DNA of 26,411 bases, taken from the NCBI GenBank assembly GCA_050116415.1, contig JASFOS010000013.1, positions 1-26,411 of the forward strand. Direction: 5' to 3'. This stretch comes from JARRJY01 sp050116415 (lineage in GTDB: Bacteria > Pseudomonadota > Gammaproteobacteria > UBA6429 > Thiohalophilaceae). Below, one piece after another: positions 15,714-23,716 of the stretch. The translations under genes and the position numbers were made by a program. Position 1 is the first letter of the stretch. The number at the start of each line of letters is the position of its first letter. The notes beneath the pieces are model-generated. The model made no database searches. It had not been told where the DNA came from and saw nothing but the letters and a program-made list of their open reading frames with translations.

Positions 15714-17471
15714 ATGGATAAACGATGGAGGCGTGGTAAATACGATGAACAGGTACGAACGTATATGCCGGATGAATCTGATAACAAAACTATGGATTTA
15801 AGTCAGCCTTTTACGGTGGGGCCGTGGCTGGTTGAGCCCTCCATCGAGCGCATCAGTCATGGCGATCTGGAGGAAAAGCTTGAACCCCGGGTGATGGATG
15901 TGCTTATCTGCCTAGCTTCTCACCCAGGCGAGGTGATCTCACGCGAAGAACTGGAAAAACAGGTCTGGGCCGGCATGGTGGTGGGTTACGATGCACTGAC
16001 CAGCGCCATGATCAAGTTGCGCAAGGCATTTCACGATGATTCAAGGCACCCGGAAATAATCCAGACCGTTTCCAAGCGTGGTTACCGCCTGCTCGCGGAG
16101 GTCAAACCGGCTCATTTCGATATCCCTGACGTAGCCAGCTTTGGAAAAAAAAGCATAAGAATTTTTAATGCCGCAAAATGGTACCTGGCGCTGGTAGCAG
16201 GAACCGTGCTGATATTGTCCGCCGTTGCATTTACCTTTAGTGAGCGAGGACGTCAGTTACCGGTTGAGGCTGGTTCTGGCACTGACATTCCCTCCATTAT
16301 TGTGCTGCCCTTTTTGAACCAGAGCGATGACCCGGACCAGGTTTATTTCTCTGATGGTATCACCGAAGATTTGATTACGGACCTGTCACGTATTTCCCAT
16401 CTGCGGGTGCTGGCACGCAATACCTCGTTTCGCTACAAGGACCAGGTGGTTAATCCTGCGGAGCTGGGTAAGGAACTTGATGTTCAGTACATGCTGGAAG
16501 GTAGTGTACGTAAGGCCGGGGACCAGATACGTATCAACACCCAGTTGATCGATACGCGTAACGGGTACCAGGTCTGGGCAAACCGCTTTGATCGGAAACT
16601 GGATGAAATTTTTGCGCTACAGGACGAAGTGACGCGCAATATTGTCAATGCACTGGCGGTGAAATTGACTATCCAGGAAGAACAGGGATTGGGACATGCC
16701 GCGACCAGTAACTTTGAAGCTTATGATTTATTCCTGCAAGGTCGGCGTCACTATAGCGAGAGAACCAAGGAAGCCAGCAATCAGGCGCAAGATGAGTTCA
16801 GGAAAGCGATTGAACTGGACCCTTACTTTGCGCGTGCGTACAGTGCTTGGGCATCGACTATCAGCATCGCGGTACAACAGGACTGGCTGGATTCACCACT
16901 GGAATCATTAAACCGTGCACTGGACCTGGCCAAAAAAGCGGTGGCACTGGATAGCAGCTTGCCACAGGCATACTGGTCGCTGGGCTATGTGTACATGTTT
17001 CGCAAGGAATATGACAAGGCGGCCAGCGCGGTTGAACAGGCGATTGCAATCGCACCTAATTATGCTGATGGTTACGGCCTGCTTGCCCTGATAAACAATC
17101 GCCTGGGCAATGGTGACAGGGCCATCGAGCTCATTAAAAAAGGGATGAAACTTAACCCGCATTATAGCTGGGATTATCCCTATAACCTGGGTCGCGGCTA
17201 TTACACCCGCGGTGACTACCGGATGGCCATCACGCCATTAAAAGAAGCGCTGAACCGCAACGAATTTGCCGTGATGCCAAGACTATTTCTCACGGCAAGT
17301 TACAGTGCCCTGGGTATGCAGGAAGAAGCTGAATGGGAGGTGCAACAGGTGTTGAATACCAATCCGGCGATTTCTCTCAGCCACCTGCAAAAATTCATCC
17401 CGATTGACAATGACACGGTCATGCAAACTTACCTGGCCCACCTACGCAAAGCCGGGTTGCCCGACGAGTAA
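15714..17471 (+). CDS. CadC-like winged-helix regulator with TolB-like and TPR domains
   Basis: The product is a roughly 585-residue membrane-anchored regulator. An OmpR/CadC-type DNA-binding winged helix covers about residues 33-110 (FTVGPWLVEPSIERI, EPRVMDVLICLASHPGEVIS, VSKRGYRLL). A single membrane segment follows at about 157-176 (WYLALVAGTVLILSAVAFTF). A TolB-like/FlgO-like domain (SIIVLPFLNQSDDPDQVYFS, YMLEGSVRKAGDQIRINTQL, GYQVWANRFDRKL) covers about 194-330 and leads into tetratricopeptide repeats (340-560; for example FRKAIELDPYFARAYSAWAS and AASAVEQAIAIAPNYADGYG). The outer domains would sense a periplasmic signal and control DNA binding in the cytoplasm. The start is uncertain: ATG 15714, 15765 or 15792, none with a clear ribosome-binding site; the winged helix needs only the last. 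A remnant of a second copy follows immediately. Confidence 0.85.
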   Translation: MDKRWRRGKYDEQVRTYMPDESDNKTMDLSQPFTVGPWLVEPSIERISHGDLEEKLEPRVMDVLICLASHPGEVISREELEKQVWAGMVVGYDALTSAMIKLRKAFHDDSRHPEIIQTVSKRGYRLLAEVKPAHFDIPDVASFGKKSIRIFNAAKWYLALVAGTVLILSAVAFTFSERGRQLPVEAGSGTDIPSIIVLPFLNQSDDPDQVYFSDGITEDLITDLSRISHLRVLARNTSFRYKDQVVNPAELGKELDVQYMLEGSVRKAGDQIRINTQLIDTRNGYQVWANRFDRKLDEIFALQDEVTRNIVNALAVKLTIQEEQGLGHAATSNFEAYDLFLQGRRHYSERTKEASNQAQDEFRKAIELDPYFARAYSAWASTISIAVQQDWLDSPLESLNRALDLAKKAVALDSSLPQAYWSLGYVYMFRKEYDKAASAVEQAIAIAPNYADGYGLLALINNRLGNGDRAIELIKKGMKLNPHYSWDYPYNLGRGYYTRGDYRMAITPLKEALNRNEFAVMPRLFLTASYSALGMQEEAEWEVQQVLNTNPAISLSHLQKFIPIDNDTVMQTYLAHLRKAGLPDE

Positions 17472-17499
17472 CAATATCTGGCACAGGAAAAATACCTGC

Positions 17500-17662
17500 A
17501 TGTGTCTCAACCTTTTTATGATAGGTGACTGGCTGGTTGACCCGGCAAATAGAGCAGTTAAATCCCGTTATCAATGTTGATGCCCGGGCTGCCGAGCAAG
17601 CATTTAATAATAAGCAAACCCTGGAGCTGATCGTCGCTGACCTGAAATCAGCGGGCCTTTAA
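17500..17662 (+). pseudogene. Collapsed remnant of a second CadC-like TPR regulator
   Basis: Two fragments in different frames match the two ends of the gene just upstream. From 17500, MCLNLFMIGDWLVDPANRAV mirrors the upstream winged-helix start FTVGPWLVEPSIERI. In the +1 frame, from about 17543 to the stop at 17660-17662, QIEQLNPVINVDARAAEQ and then LELIVADLKSAGL mirror the upstream C-terminus NPAISLSHL and then TYLAHLRKAGL. The intervening 500 or so codons are gone. It looks like a tandem paralog that lost everything but its ends. It stops 2 bp before the end of the convergent DUF418 gene. The match is by eye and the fragments are short. Confidence 0.65.
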
Positions 17663-17664
17663 TG

Positions 17665-19041
17665 TCAGGCTAATCGAAGTGCCTGGCGTTTGCCGTAAAT
17701 CAGGGAGCGCCACAGCCATTCCAGCGGCCCGAGCTTGAAATACCTGAGCCAGTAGAGGCTGAATGAAACCTGGAATATCCATACCGCGAGGCAGGTCAGA
17801 ATAACCTGAAGATATGAAAGCGTGTTAAACAGGGCCAGGCCAAACCCATAAAACAGGAAAATGGAAATCACGGTTTGCATGATGTAGTTGGTCAGGGCGA
17901 GCCGCCCGGTTGCGGCCAGTGATCTGATCAGGAAGCCAACTCGGCTGGACTGACAGAGTACCCCGATGAGCCCGATGTGGCCGAGCGTAATAGGCAGTCG
18001 ACCAATATCGTAATCAATACCAGCCTGTGTTTCATTTTCAAACAGGTCAAAATCGTACTCAAGCTGCAGATAGATACCGATTGACCTGATGATAAAACCT
18101 GCCAGGTACCCGCTTGCTGCCATGAGCAGGTAGAAGCGACGTGAACGTTTTCCGGAGAGAATACCGAGTTTTAATAAGGCCATGCCGATTAGCATCATGC
18201 CGCCAATATCGAAGAGATGTTGCGTGTACATGGCGGAGGAATGCTGCTCGATAACCTGGGGCAACTGGTAGTTCATGATTTGTGCATATGAGGCGTGATA
18301 ATGGGCTGTCTCCAGGTTGTCCTCGATGATTTTGCGGATTTCATCGCGACTCACGTAAGGGGTATTGTCAGATGGTTTAGTTATTTCAGCAACATCATCA
18401 TGGGCACTGTTGTCGATTGCTGGAAGGTAGTCAGAAAAACCGCTGATCATGCTGATATGACTGGAAAGCAGCAGCAGGCAGCCGCTGGTCAGCAGGGTGC
18501 GGCTGGAGAGCGTTCGCAGTGGAAACAGGAACAGGCCCAGCAGGCCATAGGCATAGAGTACGTCATACGGCCATAGCAACAGGTAACTGTGGATCAGGCC
18601 AAACAGGAGCAGCAGCAGGCTACGACGATAATAGCGATCGACCACGTCCAGTCCCTGCCGGCTCAGGCGGGCCTCGTCGAGAAATACCATGGCACTGGCG
18701 CCGAACAGGATAGAAAACAGTCCGCGCATGGTGCCCTCGACAAAAATCTCGGTGAATGACCAGTTGATAAATTGTGCCAGGTCGATGCTCTCAGACAGCA
18801 CCGGCAGGTAATAACTGCCTGAGGGCAGGGCGAAGATAATGATATTGATCCAGTAAATGCCAAGCACCGCCAGGCCGCGCAGGACGTCGAGCTGCAGGAT
18901 ACGAATGTTGGCCGAGGCACTCTGGGCGTCAGTTTCGATCCACTGTTTTTGGTCTGCGTTCAACCAGGCTAAATCTCTCGATAAGTCTTGAAAAGGGGAT
19001 AAATAGTCACTAAATATCCTGGAACGTTGCGGATATTGCAC
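17665..19041 (-). CDS. DUF418/YeiB-family membrane protein
   Basis: The product has up to 458 residues and about ten hydrophobic segments. The DUF418 hallmarks are the opening ILQLDVLRGLAVLGIYWINI, TMRGLFSILFGASAMVFLDE with the following YYRRSLLLLLFGLIHSYLL, and the C-terminal GRLALTNYIMQTVISIFLFY plus a closing LGPLEWLWRSLIYG. YeiB-type proteins are predicted transporters or transferases with no settled function. The N-terminus is odd: 48 residues precede the first conserved segment and the only long start is GTG at 19041 without a ribosome-binding site; TTG at 18963 is an alternative. A soluble insertion of about 75 residues (AIDNSAHDDVAEITKPSDNT onward) separates two membrane segments. It is divergent from the EF-G gene. 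Confidence 0.88.
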   Translation of the reverse strand: MQYPQRSRIFSDYLSPFQDLSRDLAWLNADQKQWIETDAQSASANIRILQLDVLRGLAVLGIYWINIIIFALPSGSYYLPVLSESIDLAQFINWSFTEIFVEGTMRGLFSILFGASAMVFLDEARLSRQGLDVVDRYYRRSLLLLLFGLIHSYLLLWPYDVLYAYGLLGLFLFPLRTLSSRTLLTSGCLLLLSSHISMISGFSDYLPAIDNSAHDDVAEITKPSDNTPYVSRDEIRKIIEDNLETAHYHASYAQIMNYQLPQVIEQHSSAMYTQHLFDIGGMMLIGMALLKLGILSGKRSRRFYLLMAASGYLAGFIIRSIGIYLQLEYDFDLFENETQAGIDYDIGRLPITLGHIGLIGVLCQSSRVGFLIRSLAATGRLALTNYIMQTVISIFLFYGFGLALFNTLSYLQVILTCLAVWIFQVSFSLYWLRYFKLGPLEWLWRSLIYGKRQALRLA

Positions 19042-19044
19042 CGG

Positions 19045-19096
19045 TTTGGGTGTTTTGTCTACGTCCCAAACGCGTTAGAATACGCCCCAAATTGGG
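19045..19096. repeat. Clustered CCCAAA boxes upstream of EF-G and DUF418 genes
   Basis: Four copies of CCCAA(A) occur within 52 bp: an inverted copy TTTGGG (19045-19050), CCCAAA (19065-19070), CCCAAA (19086-19091) and an inverted TTGGG (19092-19096). The last two form the 11-bp palindrome CCCAAATTGGG. Two of the copies sit in the repeat TACG(T/C)CCCAAA, 21 bp apart, about two helical turns. They lie next to the uncertain DUF418 start and about 100 bp upstream of the EF-G promoter, and could be an operator for either gene. Confidence 0.35.
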
Positions 19097-19186
19097 CTGA
19101 CCAGCGGGCAAAAAGCGCGTTTTCTGGTCAAATTTCAGCGGTCCCGCCAACTTGCGTAAAGTCTGAGCAAAAATCCTTCAATGTGA

Positions 19187-19216
19187 TGCACATTTTCAGT
19201 CACTTTTAGGTATAAT
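19187..19216 (+). promoter_or_regulatory. Candidate EF-G promoter
   Basis: A perfect TATAAT (19211-19216) lies 18 bp after TGCACA (19187-19192), about 108 bp before the ATG. The -35 overlaps the inverted repeat ATGTG-ATG-CACAT (19181-19193). The leader is about 100 nt long and includes the ribosome-binding site AGCAGGA before the start codon. Confidence 0.45.
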
Positions 19217-19324
19217 GCGCCGCTATTTTTCGGTGAATTTGAATTCGCCACGGACGTGTTGGTCGTGGTCAAGGGACCGCATTGGATTTTTAAACTATTT
19301 ATATAGAAACAGAGTAGCAGGAAT

Positions 19325-21412
19325 ATGGCTAATTTAGACAAGTATAGAAACATAGGTATTTTCGCTCACGTGGATGCCGGTAAAACTACGACCACGGAAC
19401 GTATTCTGAAACTGACCGGTAAAATCCACAAAACCGGTGAGGTACACGATGGTGAAGCGACTACTGACTTCATGGAACAGGAAGCTGAGCGTGGTATTAC
19501 CATCCAGTCTGCTGCCACGTCCTGTGAATGGGACGGCCACCGCCTGAACATTATTGATACTCCCGGACACGTTGACTTTACCATCGAGGTTTACCGTTCC
19601 CTGAAAGTGCTGGACGGCGGTGTTGGCGTATTCTGTGGTTCCGGTGGCGTAGAACCCCAGTCGGAAACCAACTGGCGTTATGCCAACGATTCCGAGGTTG
19701 CCCGTGTTATTTTCGTCAACAAGCTGGACCGCATGGGCGCGGATTTCTACCGCGTGGTCAAGCAGGTTGAAGATGTGCTGGGTGCTAACCCTCTGGTGAT
19801 GGTACTGCCAATTGGTATCGAAGATGAATTCAAGGGCGTGGTAGACCTGATGAGCATGAAGGCCTACGTCTGGGATGATTCCGGTCTGCCTGAAAACTTC
19901 GAAGTGACTGATATCCCTGAAGATATGGTCGCCAAAGCCGAAGAATATCGTGAGAAGATGATTGAAACTGCTGTTGAGCAAGACGATGACCTGATGGAAA
20001 AATACCTGGAAGGTGAGGAACCTTCCGTGGAAGATCTGAAGCGTTGCATTCGTAAAGGCACTATCAACCTGGACTTCTTCCCCACTTACTGTGGTTCGGC
20101 GTTCAAGAACAAGGGTATCCAGCTGGTCTTGGATGCTGTTGTGGATTACCTGCCTAACCCGACTGAAGTTAAACCACAGCCTATTACTGATGAAGAAGGT
20201 AATGAGACTGGTGAAGTTGCTACTGTTGATATCAATGAGCCTTTCCGCGCCCTGGCATTCAAGATCATGGATGACCGTTTCGGTGCGCTGACCTTCATCC
20301 GTATTTACTCCGGTAAACTGAACAAGGGTGACACGGTACTGAATACCTTCACCGGTAAAACAGAACGTATCGGTCGTATCGTGGAAATGCATGCGGATGA
20401 TCGTATCGAGCTGGATGGTGCTGCTGCCGGTGACATTGTGGCCGTGGTGGGTATGAAGAACGTCCAGACCGGTCATACCCTGTGTGATCCGAAAGCACCG
20501 GCAACCCTGGAACCCATGGTATTCCCGGATCCGGTTATCTCCATCGCGGTTGCGCCTAAAGACAAGGGTGCGGCTGAAAAAATGGGTATCGCCATCGGCA
20601 AGATGGTGGCAGAAGATCCCTCGTTCCGTGTTGAGACTGATGAAGACAGTGGCGAAACCATCCTCAAGGGCATGGGTGAGCTGCATCTCGACATTAAGAT
20701 CGATATCCTGAAACGTACCCACGGTGTAGAAGTGGAAGTAGGTGCCCCTCAGGTAGCTTACCGTGAAACCATCACGCAACGCATTGAAGACTCCTACACC
20801 CACAAGAAACAGACCGGTGGTTCGGGTCAGTTCGCGAAAATTGATTACATCGTTGAGCCGGGTGAACCGGGCTCTGGTTACGAGTTTGAATCCAAGGTAA
20901 CCGGCGGTAACGTACCACGTGAATTCTGGCCGGCAGTCCAAAAAGGTTTTGAAATCAGCGCCGATAAAGGTGTGCTGGCGGGTTATCCTTGCCTGGATTT
21001 CAAGGTAACCCTGATGGATGGTGGTTACCACCCGGTGGATTCATCCGCGGTTGCGTACGAGTTAGCAGCGAAAGCCGCGTACCGTCAAACCATGCCTAAA
21101 GCCGGTGCCCAGTTGATGGAACCGATCATGAAGGTTGACGTGTTTACGCCTGAAGATAACGTGGGTGATGTTATCGGTGACCTTAACCGTCGTCGCGGCA
21201 TGATCCAGGGCCAGGAGCCAGGTAGTGCCGGTGTGCGCATCAAGGCCGAGTGTCCACTTTCAGAAATGTTTGGTTACATCGGTGACCTGCGTACCATGAC
21301 CTCCGGTCGTGGCCAGTTCTCCATGGAATTCCTGCACTACGCACCTTGTCCCAAGAACGTGGCCGATGAAGTCATTAAGGCAGCTAAGGAGCGCGAGGAA
21401 GCCGGCAAATAA
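19325..21412 (+). CDS. fusA: Elongation factor G, second (stand-alone) type
   Basis: The product is a 695-residue translational GTPase that drives ribosome translocation or ribosome recycling. All five domains are present: G1 AHVDAGKTTTTERIL near residue 15, switch II IIDTPGHVDFTIEVYRSL, NKLDRMGAD, the domain IV loop around SADKGVLAGYPCLDFKV, and the C-terminal GRGQFSMEFLHYAPCP. Several features match the second EF-G paralog of gammaproteobacteria rather than the ribosomal-operon copy: GITIQSAATSCEWDGHRLNI without the usual insertion, VYRSLKVLDGGVGVFCGSGG and SETNWRYANDSEVARVIFVN. Its position also fits, as it has its own promoter and terminator and no rpsL, rpsG or tuf nearby. A second fusA elsewhere in the genome is therefore predicted. 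Confidence 0.93.
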   Translation: MANLDKYRNIGIFAHVDAGKTTTTERILKLTGKIHKTGEVHDGEATTDFMEQEAERGITIQSAATSCEWDGHRLNIIDTPGHVDFTIEVYRSLKVLDGGVGVFCGSGGVEPQSETNWRYANDSEVARVIFVNKLDRMGADFYRVVKQVEDVLGANPLVMVLPIGIEDEFKGVVDLMSMKAYVWDDSGLPENFEVTDIPEDMVAKAEEYREKMIETAVEQDDDLMEKYLEGEEPSVEDLKRCIRKGTINLDFFPTYCGSAFKNKGIQLVLDAVVDYLPNPTEVKPQPITDEEGNETGEVATVDINEPFRALAFKIMDDRFGALTFIRIYSGKLNKGDTVLNTFTGKTERIGRIVEMHADDRIELDGAAAGDIVAVVGMKNVQTGHTLCDPKAPATLEPMVFPDPVISIAVAPKDKGAAEKMGIAIGKMVAEDPSFRVETDEDSGETILKGMGELHLDIKIDILKRTHGVEVEVGAPQVAYRETITQRIEDSYTHKKQTGGSGQFAKIDYIVEPGEPGSGYEFESKVTGGNVPREFWPAVQKGFEISADKGVLAGYPCLDFKVTLMDGGYHPVDSSAVAYELAAKAAYRQTMPKAGAQLMEPIMKVDVFTPEDNVGDVIGDLNRRRGMIQGQEPGSAGVRIKAECPLSEMFGYIGDLRTMTSGRGQFSMEFLHYAPCPKNVADEVIKAAKEREEAGK

Positions 21413-21436
21413 GCTGACAGGCATTCACGCTGAAAT

Positions 21437-21471
21437 AAAAAAGGCTGATGAATTCTCATCAGCCTTTTTTT
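21437..21471. terminator. Strong bidirectional terminator
   Basis: GGCTGATGA (21443-21451) pairs perfectly with TCATCAGCC (21456-21464) around a 4-nt loop, flanked by six A on the left and seven T on the right. It can therefore end transcription of EF-G on the plus strand and of the spondin-domain gene on the minus strand, whose stop is 25 bp away. Confidence 0.92.
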
Positions 21472-21495
21472 ATACAAAGAATTTCTGGCTGACAA

Positions 21496-22143
21496 TTAGT
21501 CAGTGATGCGGGTAATCGTGACCACGGCAACCGGTCCGCGCCAATCCAGGTGCTTGGGATTCAGGTCACTGCCACCGTGTATCCCGTTATGGATCGAGAT
21601 AAAACCCTCTCCGGTGTCGGTGCGCAGGTTTCCAGATTCAGGAGTGCAAGGTGGCCCCGGCACGTGGGTGCAGGTTTCATTATTCATTTCGGAGCCGGCG
21701 TCATAGGCAAGGGCAACAAACTGCCGTGAGCGTTTCGGTAAAGAAATGTTTTTAATAGCCGCAAATCCGTCGTTGGTGGAAGCCAGCATCGAGGTAATAC
21801 TAATCTGGGTGCGTTTGGGCGCATTTATGACAAAACTTGCACTCTGACCATAGGGTATAACATCACTGCCTGTTGTGACGTTTAACACTCCTGGACTAGC
21901 TTGAAGTTCAAGTGCCAGTTCGGATGGGTTGCCCGTTTCGGCCTGGGTGAGTAAGCCGTAACTTGCTGTATCACCCACATTGAATACCTGGAAACGGGGT
22001 TTATGCACCGCAATGAGGGGTGGGGTCAGAACCTGGTGAGATGTGGCATTGGTGATGGTGACACGGTAGGTTTTCCAGCCATCTGCATGTGCCGGCAGCG
22101 TAAATAGTAGTCCTAAAACGGCATAGATAAGTGATTGTTTCAT
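21496..22143 (-). CDS. Exported spondin-domain protein
   Basis: The product has 215 residues. A signal peptide covers residues 1-20 (MKQSLIYAVLGLLFTLPAHA), followed by a single spondin_N-like domain: YRVTITNATSHQVLTPPLIA, HKPRFQVFNVGDTAS, IVSITSMLAS-type strand then TNDGFAAIKNISLP, VALAYDAGSEMNNET, GEGFISIHNGIHGGSDL and DWRGPVAVVTI. In this family the DAGxExN and final acidic residues are thought to bind a metal ion. Bacterial members are secreted, of unknown role. The ATG has a GGAGG ribosome-binding site that lies inside a perfect hairpin (22148-22177). It is downstream of, and on the same strand as, the two-component genes but separated by 85 bp, so it probably has its own promoter and may be a target of that system. 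Confidence 0.88.
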   Translation of the reverse strand: MKQSLIYAVLGLLFTLPAHADGWKTYRVTITNATSHQVLTPPLIAVHKPRFQVFNVGDTASYGLLTQAETGNPSELALELQASPGVLNVTTGSDVIPYGQSASFVINAPKRTQISITSMLASTNDGFAAIKNISLPKRSRQFVALAYDAGSEMNNETCTHVPGPPCTPESGNLRTDTGEGFISIHNGIHGGSDLNPKHLDWRGPVAVVTITRITD

Positions 22144-22147
22144 GGTA

Positions 22148-22177
22148 CAGCCTCCTTGTTGTTTTATAGGGAGGCTG
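22148..22177 (-). promoter_or_regulatory. Hairpin masking the ribosome-binding site of the spondin gene
   Basis: On the minus-strand RNA, CAGCCTCC pairs perfectly with GGAGGCTG across a 14-nt AU-rich loop. The 3' arm contains the whole Shine-Dalgarno sequence GGAGG, and the ATG follows 4 nt after the stem. If the transcript starts upstream of 22177, translation should be restrained until the stem opens through temperature, a protein, a small RNA or a ligand. A TATAAA in the loop could instead be a -10, in which case the 5' arm would not be transcribed. Confidence 0.55.
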
Positions 22178-22191
22178 AAGTTTGAGGGGAA

Positions 22192-22210
22192 GTGATAACC
22201 CTGGTATCAC
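22192..22210. promoter_or_regulatory. Inverted repeat GTGATA-N7-TATCAC
   Basis: GTGATAACCCTGGTATCAC is a 6-bp inverted repeat with a 7-bp spacer, 49-67 bp upstream of the spondin-gene ATG. A third GTGATA is present on the minus strand at 22228-22233. This looks like an operator for a dimeric regulator at the spondin promoter. The motif resembles the TGATWAGT repeats upstream of the response regulator gene. Confidence 0.4.
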
Positions 22211-22228
22211 GAATCTATAACGTTTTTA

Positions 22229-23716
22229 TCACATATTGTTCAGTGAAACTGTGGGCAAGCTGAAGCTTAATTTTGTACCTTTTTCAGGGGCTGAGTCGAC
22301 ATCGATCTTGCTGTTGTGAAGCTGGATAATCCGCTTGGCGATGGCCAGCCCCAGGCCTGTGCCATCCGTCTGCCGATGTTTGTCGACTCGATAGAAACGA
22401 TCAAAAATGAACGGAATCTCGTTTTGCGGGATACCCTGGCCGGTATCACGGATACTGGTGGAAACACAGTCCTTGGCACAGAATAAATCGATATCCACTT
22501 TGCCGCCGTCCGGTGTGTACTTGATCGCATTTTCGATCAGGTTTTCCAGCAGGCGTTGAATAAGACTAATGTCTGCTGAAACGAATGCCGGTTTTGAGGG
22601 TATATTTGCCGACAGTTTGATGGATTTATGTTGCGCGTTGAGCTGAAATTTTTGCGAGACATCCTGGATCAGCTCGCTCATTGAAAAAGGTTCAAAATGT
22701 AGCTGGGCATCCTGGTTTTCCAGGGTGGAGAGTTCAAACAACTCGCTAATGAGCTTTTGCAGACGGTTACAATGCTGCAAGGCAATATCCAGGTAAATTT
22801 TCTTTTCTTTTTCATACAATTGGTCATTTTTCAGTGCCAGCGTTTCCAGGTAGCCCTGCAGGGAAGCAAGCGGGGTACGTAAGTCATGGGACACGTTGGC
22901 AACCAGTTCACGGCGGGAGCGGTCATTATGCTCAAGTTTCTTGACTTGCTGGATGATGCGCTTAGACATTTCACGAAAAGTTGAACCCAGTTGATCAATC
23001 TCATCACCTGGTCGCCCATCAAATCGTTCCGGTAACTCAACCAGTTGTTTGAAATTATTGGTTTTGAATTGTTCCATGGCATCGGTGAGCAGGCTCAGGC
23101 GACGAGTAATGTGTCTGAAGATAAGCAGGCCGGCAAGAGCCGCAACTAGTAAACAGGCGCCAATGGTGCCGGTCCAGAGTCGCAACATGTGGCTGGACTC
23201 GATAAGTTCAACGACCGATTCGTAGGTTTGTCCACCCAGGATAATATACAGGTAACCTTGCAATACCCGGTCGTGGTATACCGGGGCGGCAGAAAAAACT
23301 TTATTACCTGAGGGATCGCGCGGATCGTTGCCCAGCATGGGCAGTTGCGCATGACGGGAAATGAATTCTTTAACCGGAGCAAGATCGATCTGTGTTCGTT
23401 TGACAACGCCTTCAGGTGCTGAATAAGCCAGTATTTTACCCTGCGGATCGACCAGGTAGACTTCGATGATGGGGTTGACCACCATCAGTCCCATGAATAC
23501 CGAGTGCAAGGCCTGGTTATTGATCTTCTGGTCAATCATCAGTTCTTTTTCGTTGACGATATTATTGGCCAGGTCAAGGTTCATTTTCTGGTTAAGTTCC
23601 TGTAAAAAACGTGGTGTACTCCAGATGGCAAAACCGATAAAGGCAGCTGAAAGCAGCAGCAATAAGCCAAGTAAGGCAATGACCAGTTTATTGGACAGAC
23701 TATTAAACAGTTTCAT
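22229..23716 (-). CDS. Membrane sensor histidine kinase
   Basis: The product has 495 residues. Membrane segments at about 11-32 and 180-200 enclose a periplasmic sensor domain of about 145 residues (PAS-like; IIEVYLVDPQGKILAYSAPE and YHDRVLQGYLYIILGG). A HAMP region (about 200-255) is followed by a HisKA domain with phosphoacceptor H277 in NVSHDLRTPLASLQGYL. The catalytic ATPase domain shows the N box around N396 (ENLIENAIKYTPDGG), DTGQGIP (424-430), FDRFYRVD and GTGLGLAIAKRI. It phosphorylates the adjacent response regulator, overlapping its stop codon by 4 bp (ATGA). The signal is unknown; the sensor domain has few cysteines or histidines, arguing against a heme or thiol sensor. Confidence 0.95.
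   Translation of the reverse strand: MKLFNSLSNKLVIALLGLLLLLSAAFIGFAIWSTPRFLQELNQKMNLDLANNIVNEKELMIDQKINNQALHSVFMGLMVVNPIIEVYLVDPQGKILAYSAPEGVVKRTQIDLAPVKEFISRHAQLPMLGNDPRDPSGNKVFSAAPVYHDRVLQGYLYIILGGQTYESVVELIESSHMLRLWTGTIGACLLVAALAGLLIFRHITRRLSLLTDAMEQFKTNNFKQLVELPERFDGRPGDEIDQLGSTFREMSKRIIQQVKKLEHNDRSRRELVANVSHDLRTPLASLQGYLETLALKNDQLYEKEKKIYLDIALQHCNRLQKLISELFELSTLENQDAQLHFEPFSMSELIQDVSQKFQLNAQHKSIKLSANIPSKPAFVSADISLIQRLLENLIENAIKYTPDGGKVDIDLFCAKDCVSTSIRDTGQGIPQNEIPFIFDRFYRVDKHRQTDGTGLGLAIAKRIIQLHNSKIDVDSAPEKGTKLSFSLPTVSLNNM

Noticed and set aside
17635..17660. CGCTGA/TCAGCG hairpin at the end of the CadC-like remnant as a terminator
   Set aside because: The stem is short, lies in remnant coding sequence and is followed by GGCCTTT rather than a real T-run.
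19181..19193. ATGTGATGCACAT upstream of EF-G as a Crp site
   Set aside because: The spacer between half-sites is 3 bp, while Crp needs TGTGA-N6-TCACA; only half of the site matches.
19334..21031. 565-codon open frame antisense to the EF-G gene
   Set aside because: It is a shadow of a highly conserved, codon-biased gene. The antisense protein has no recognisable domain, and EF-G is certain on the plus strand.
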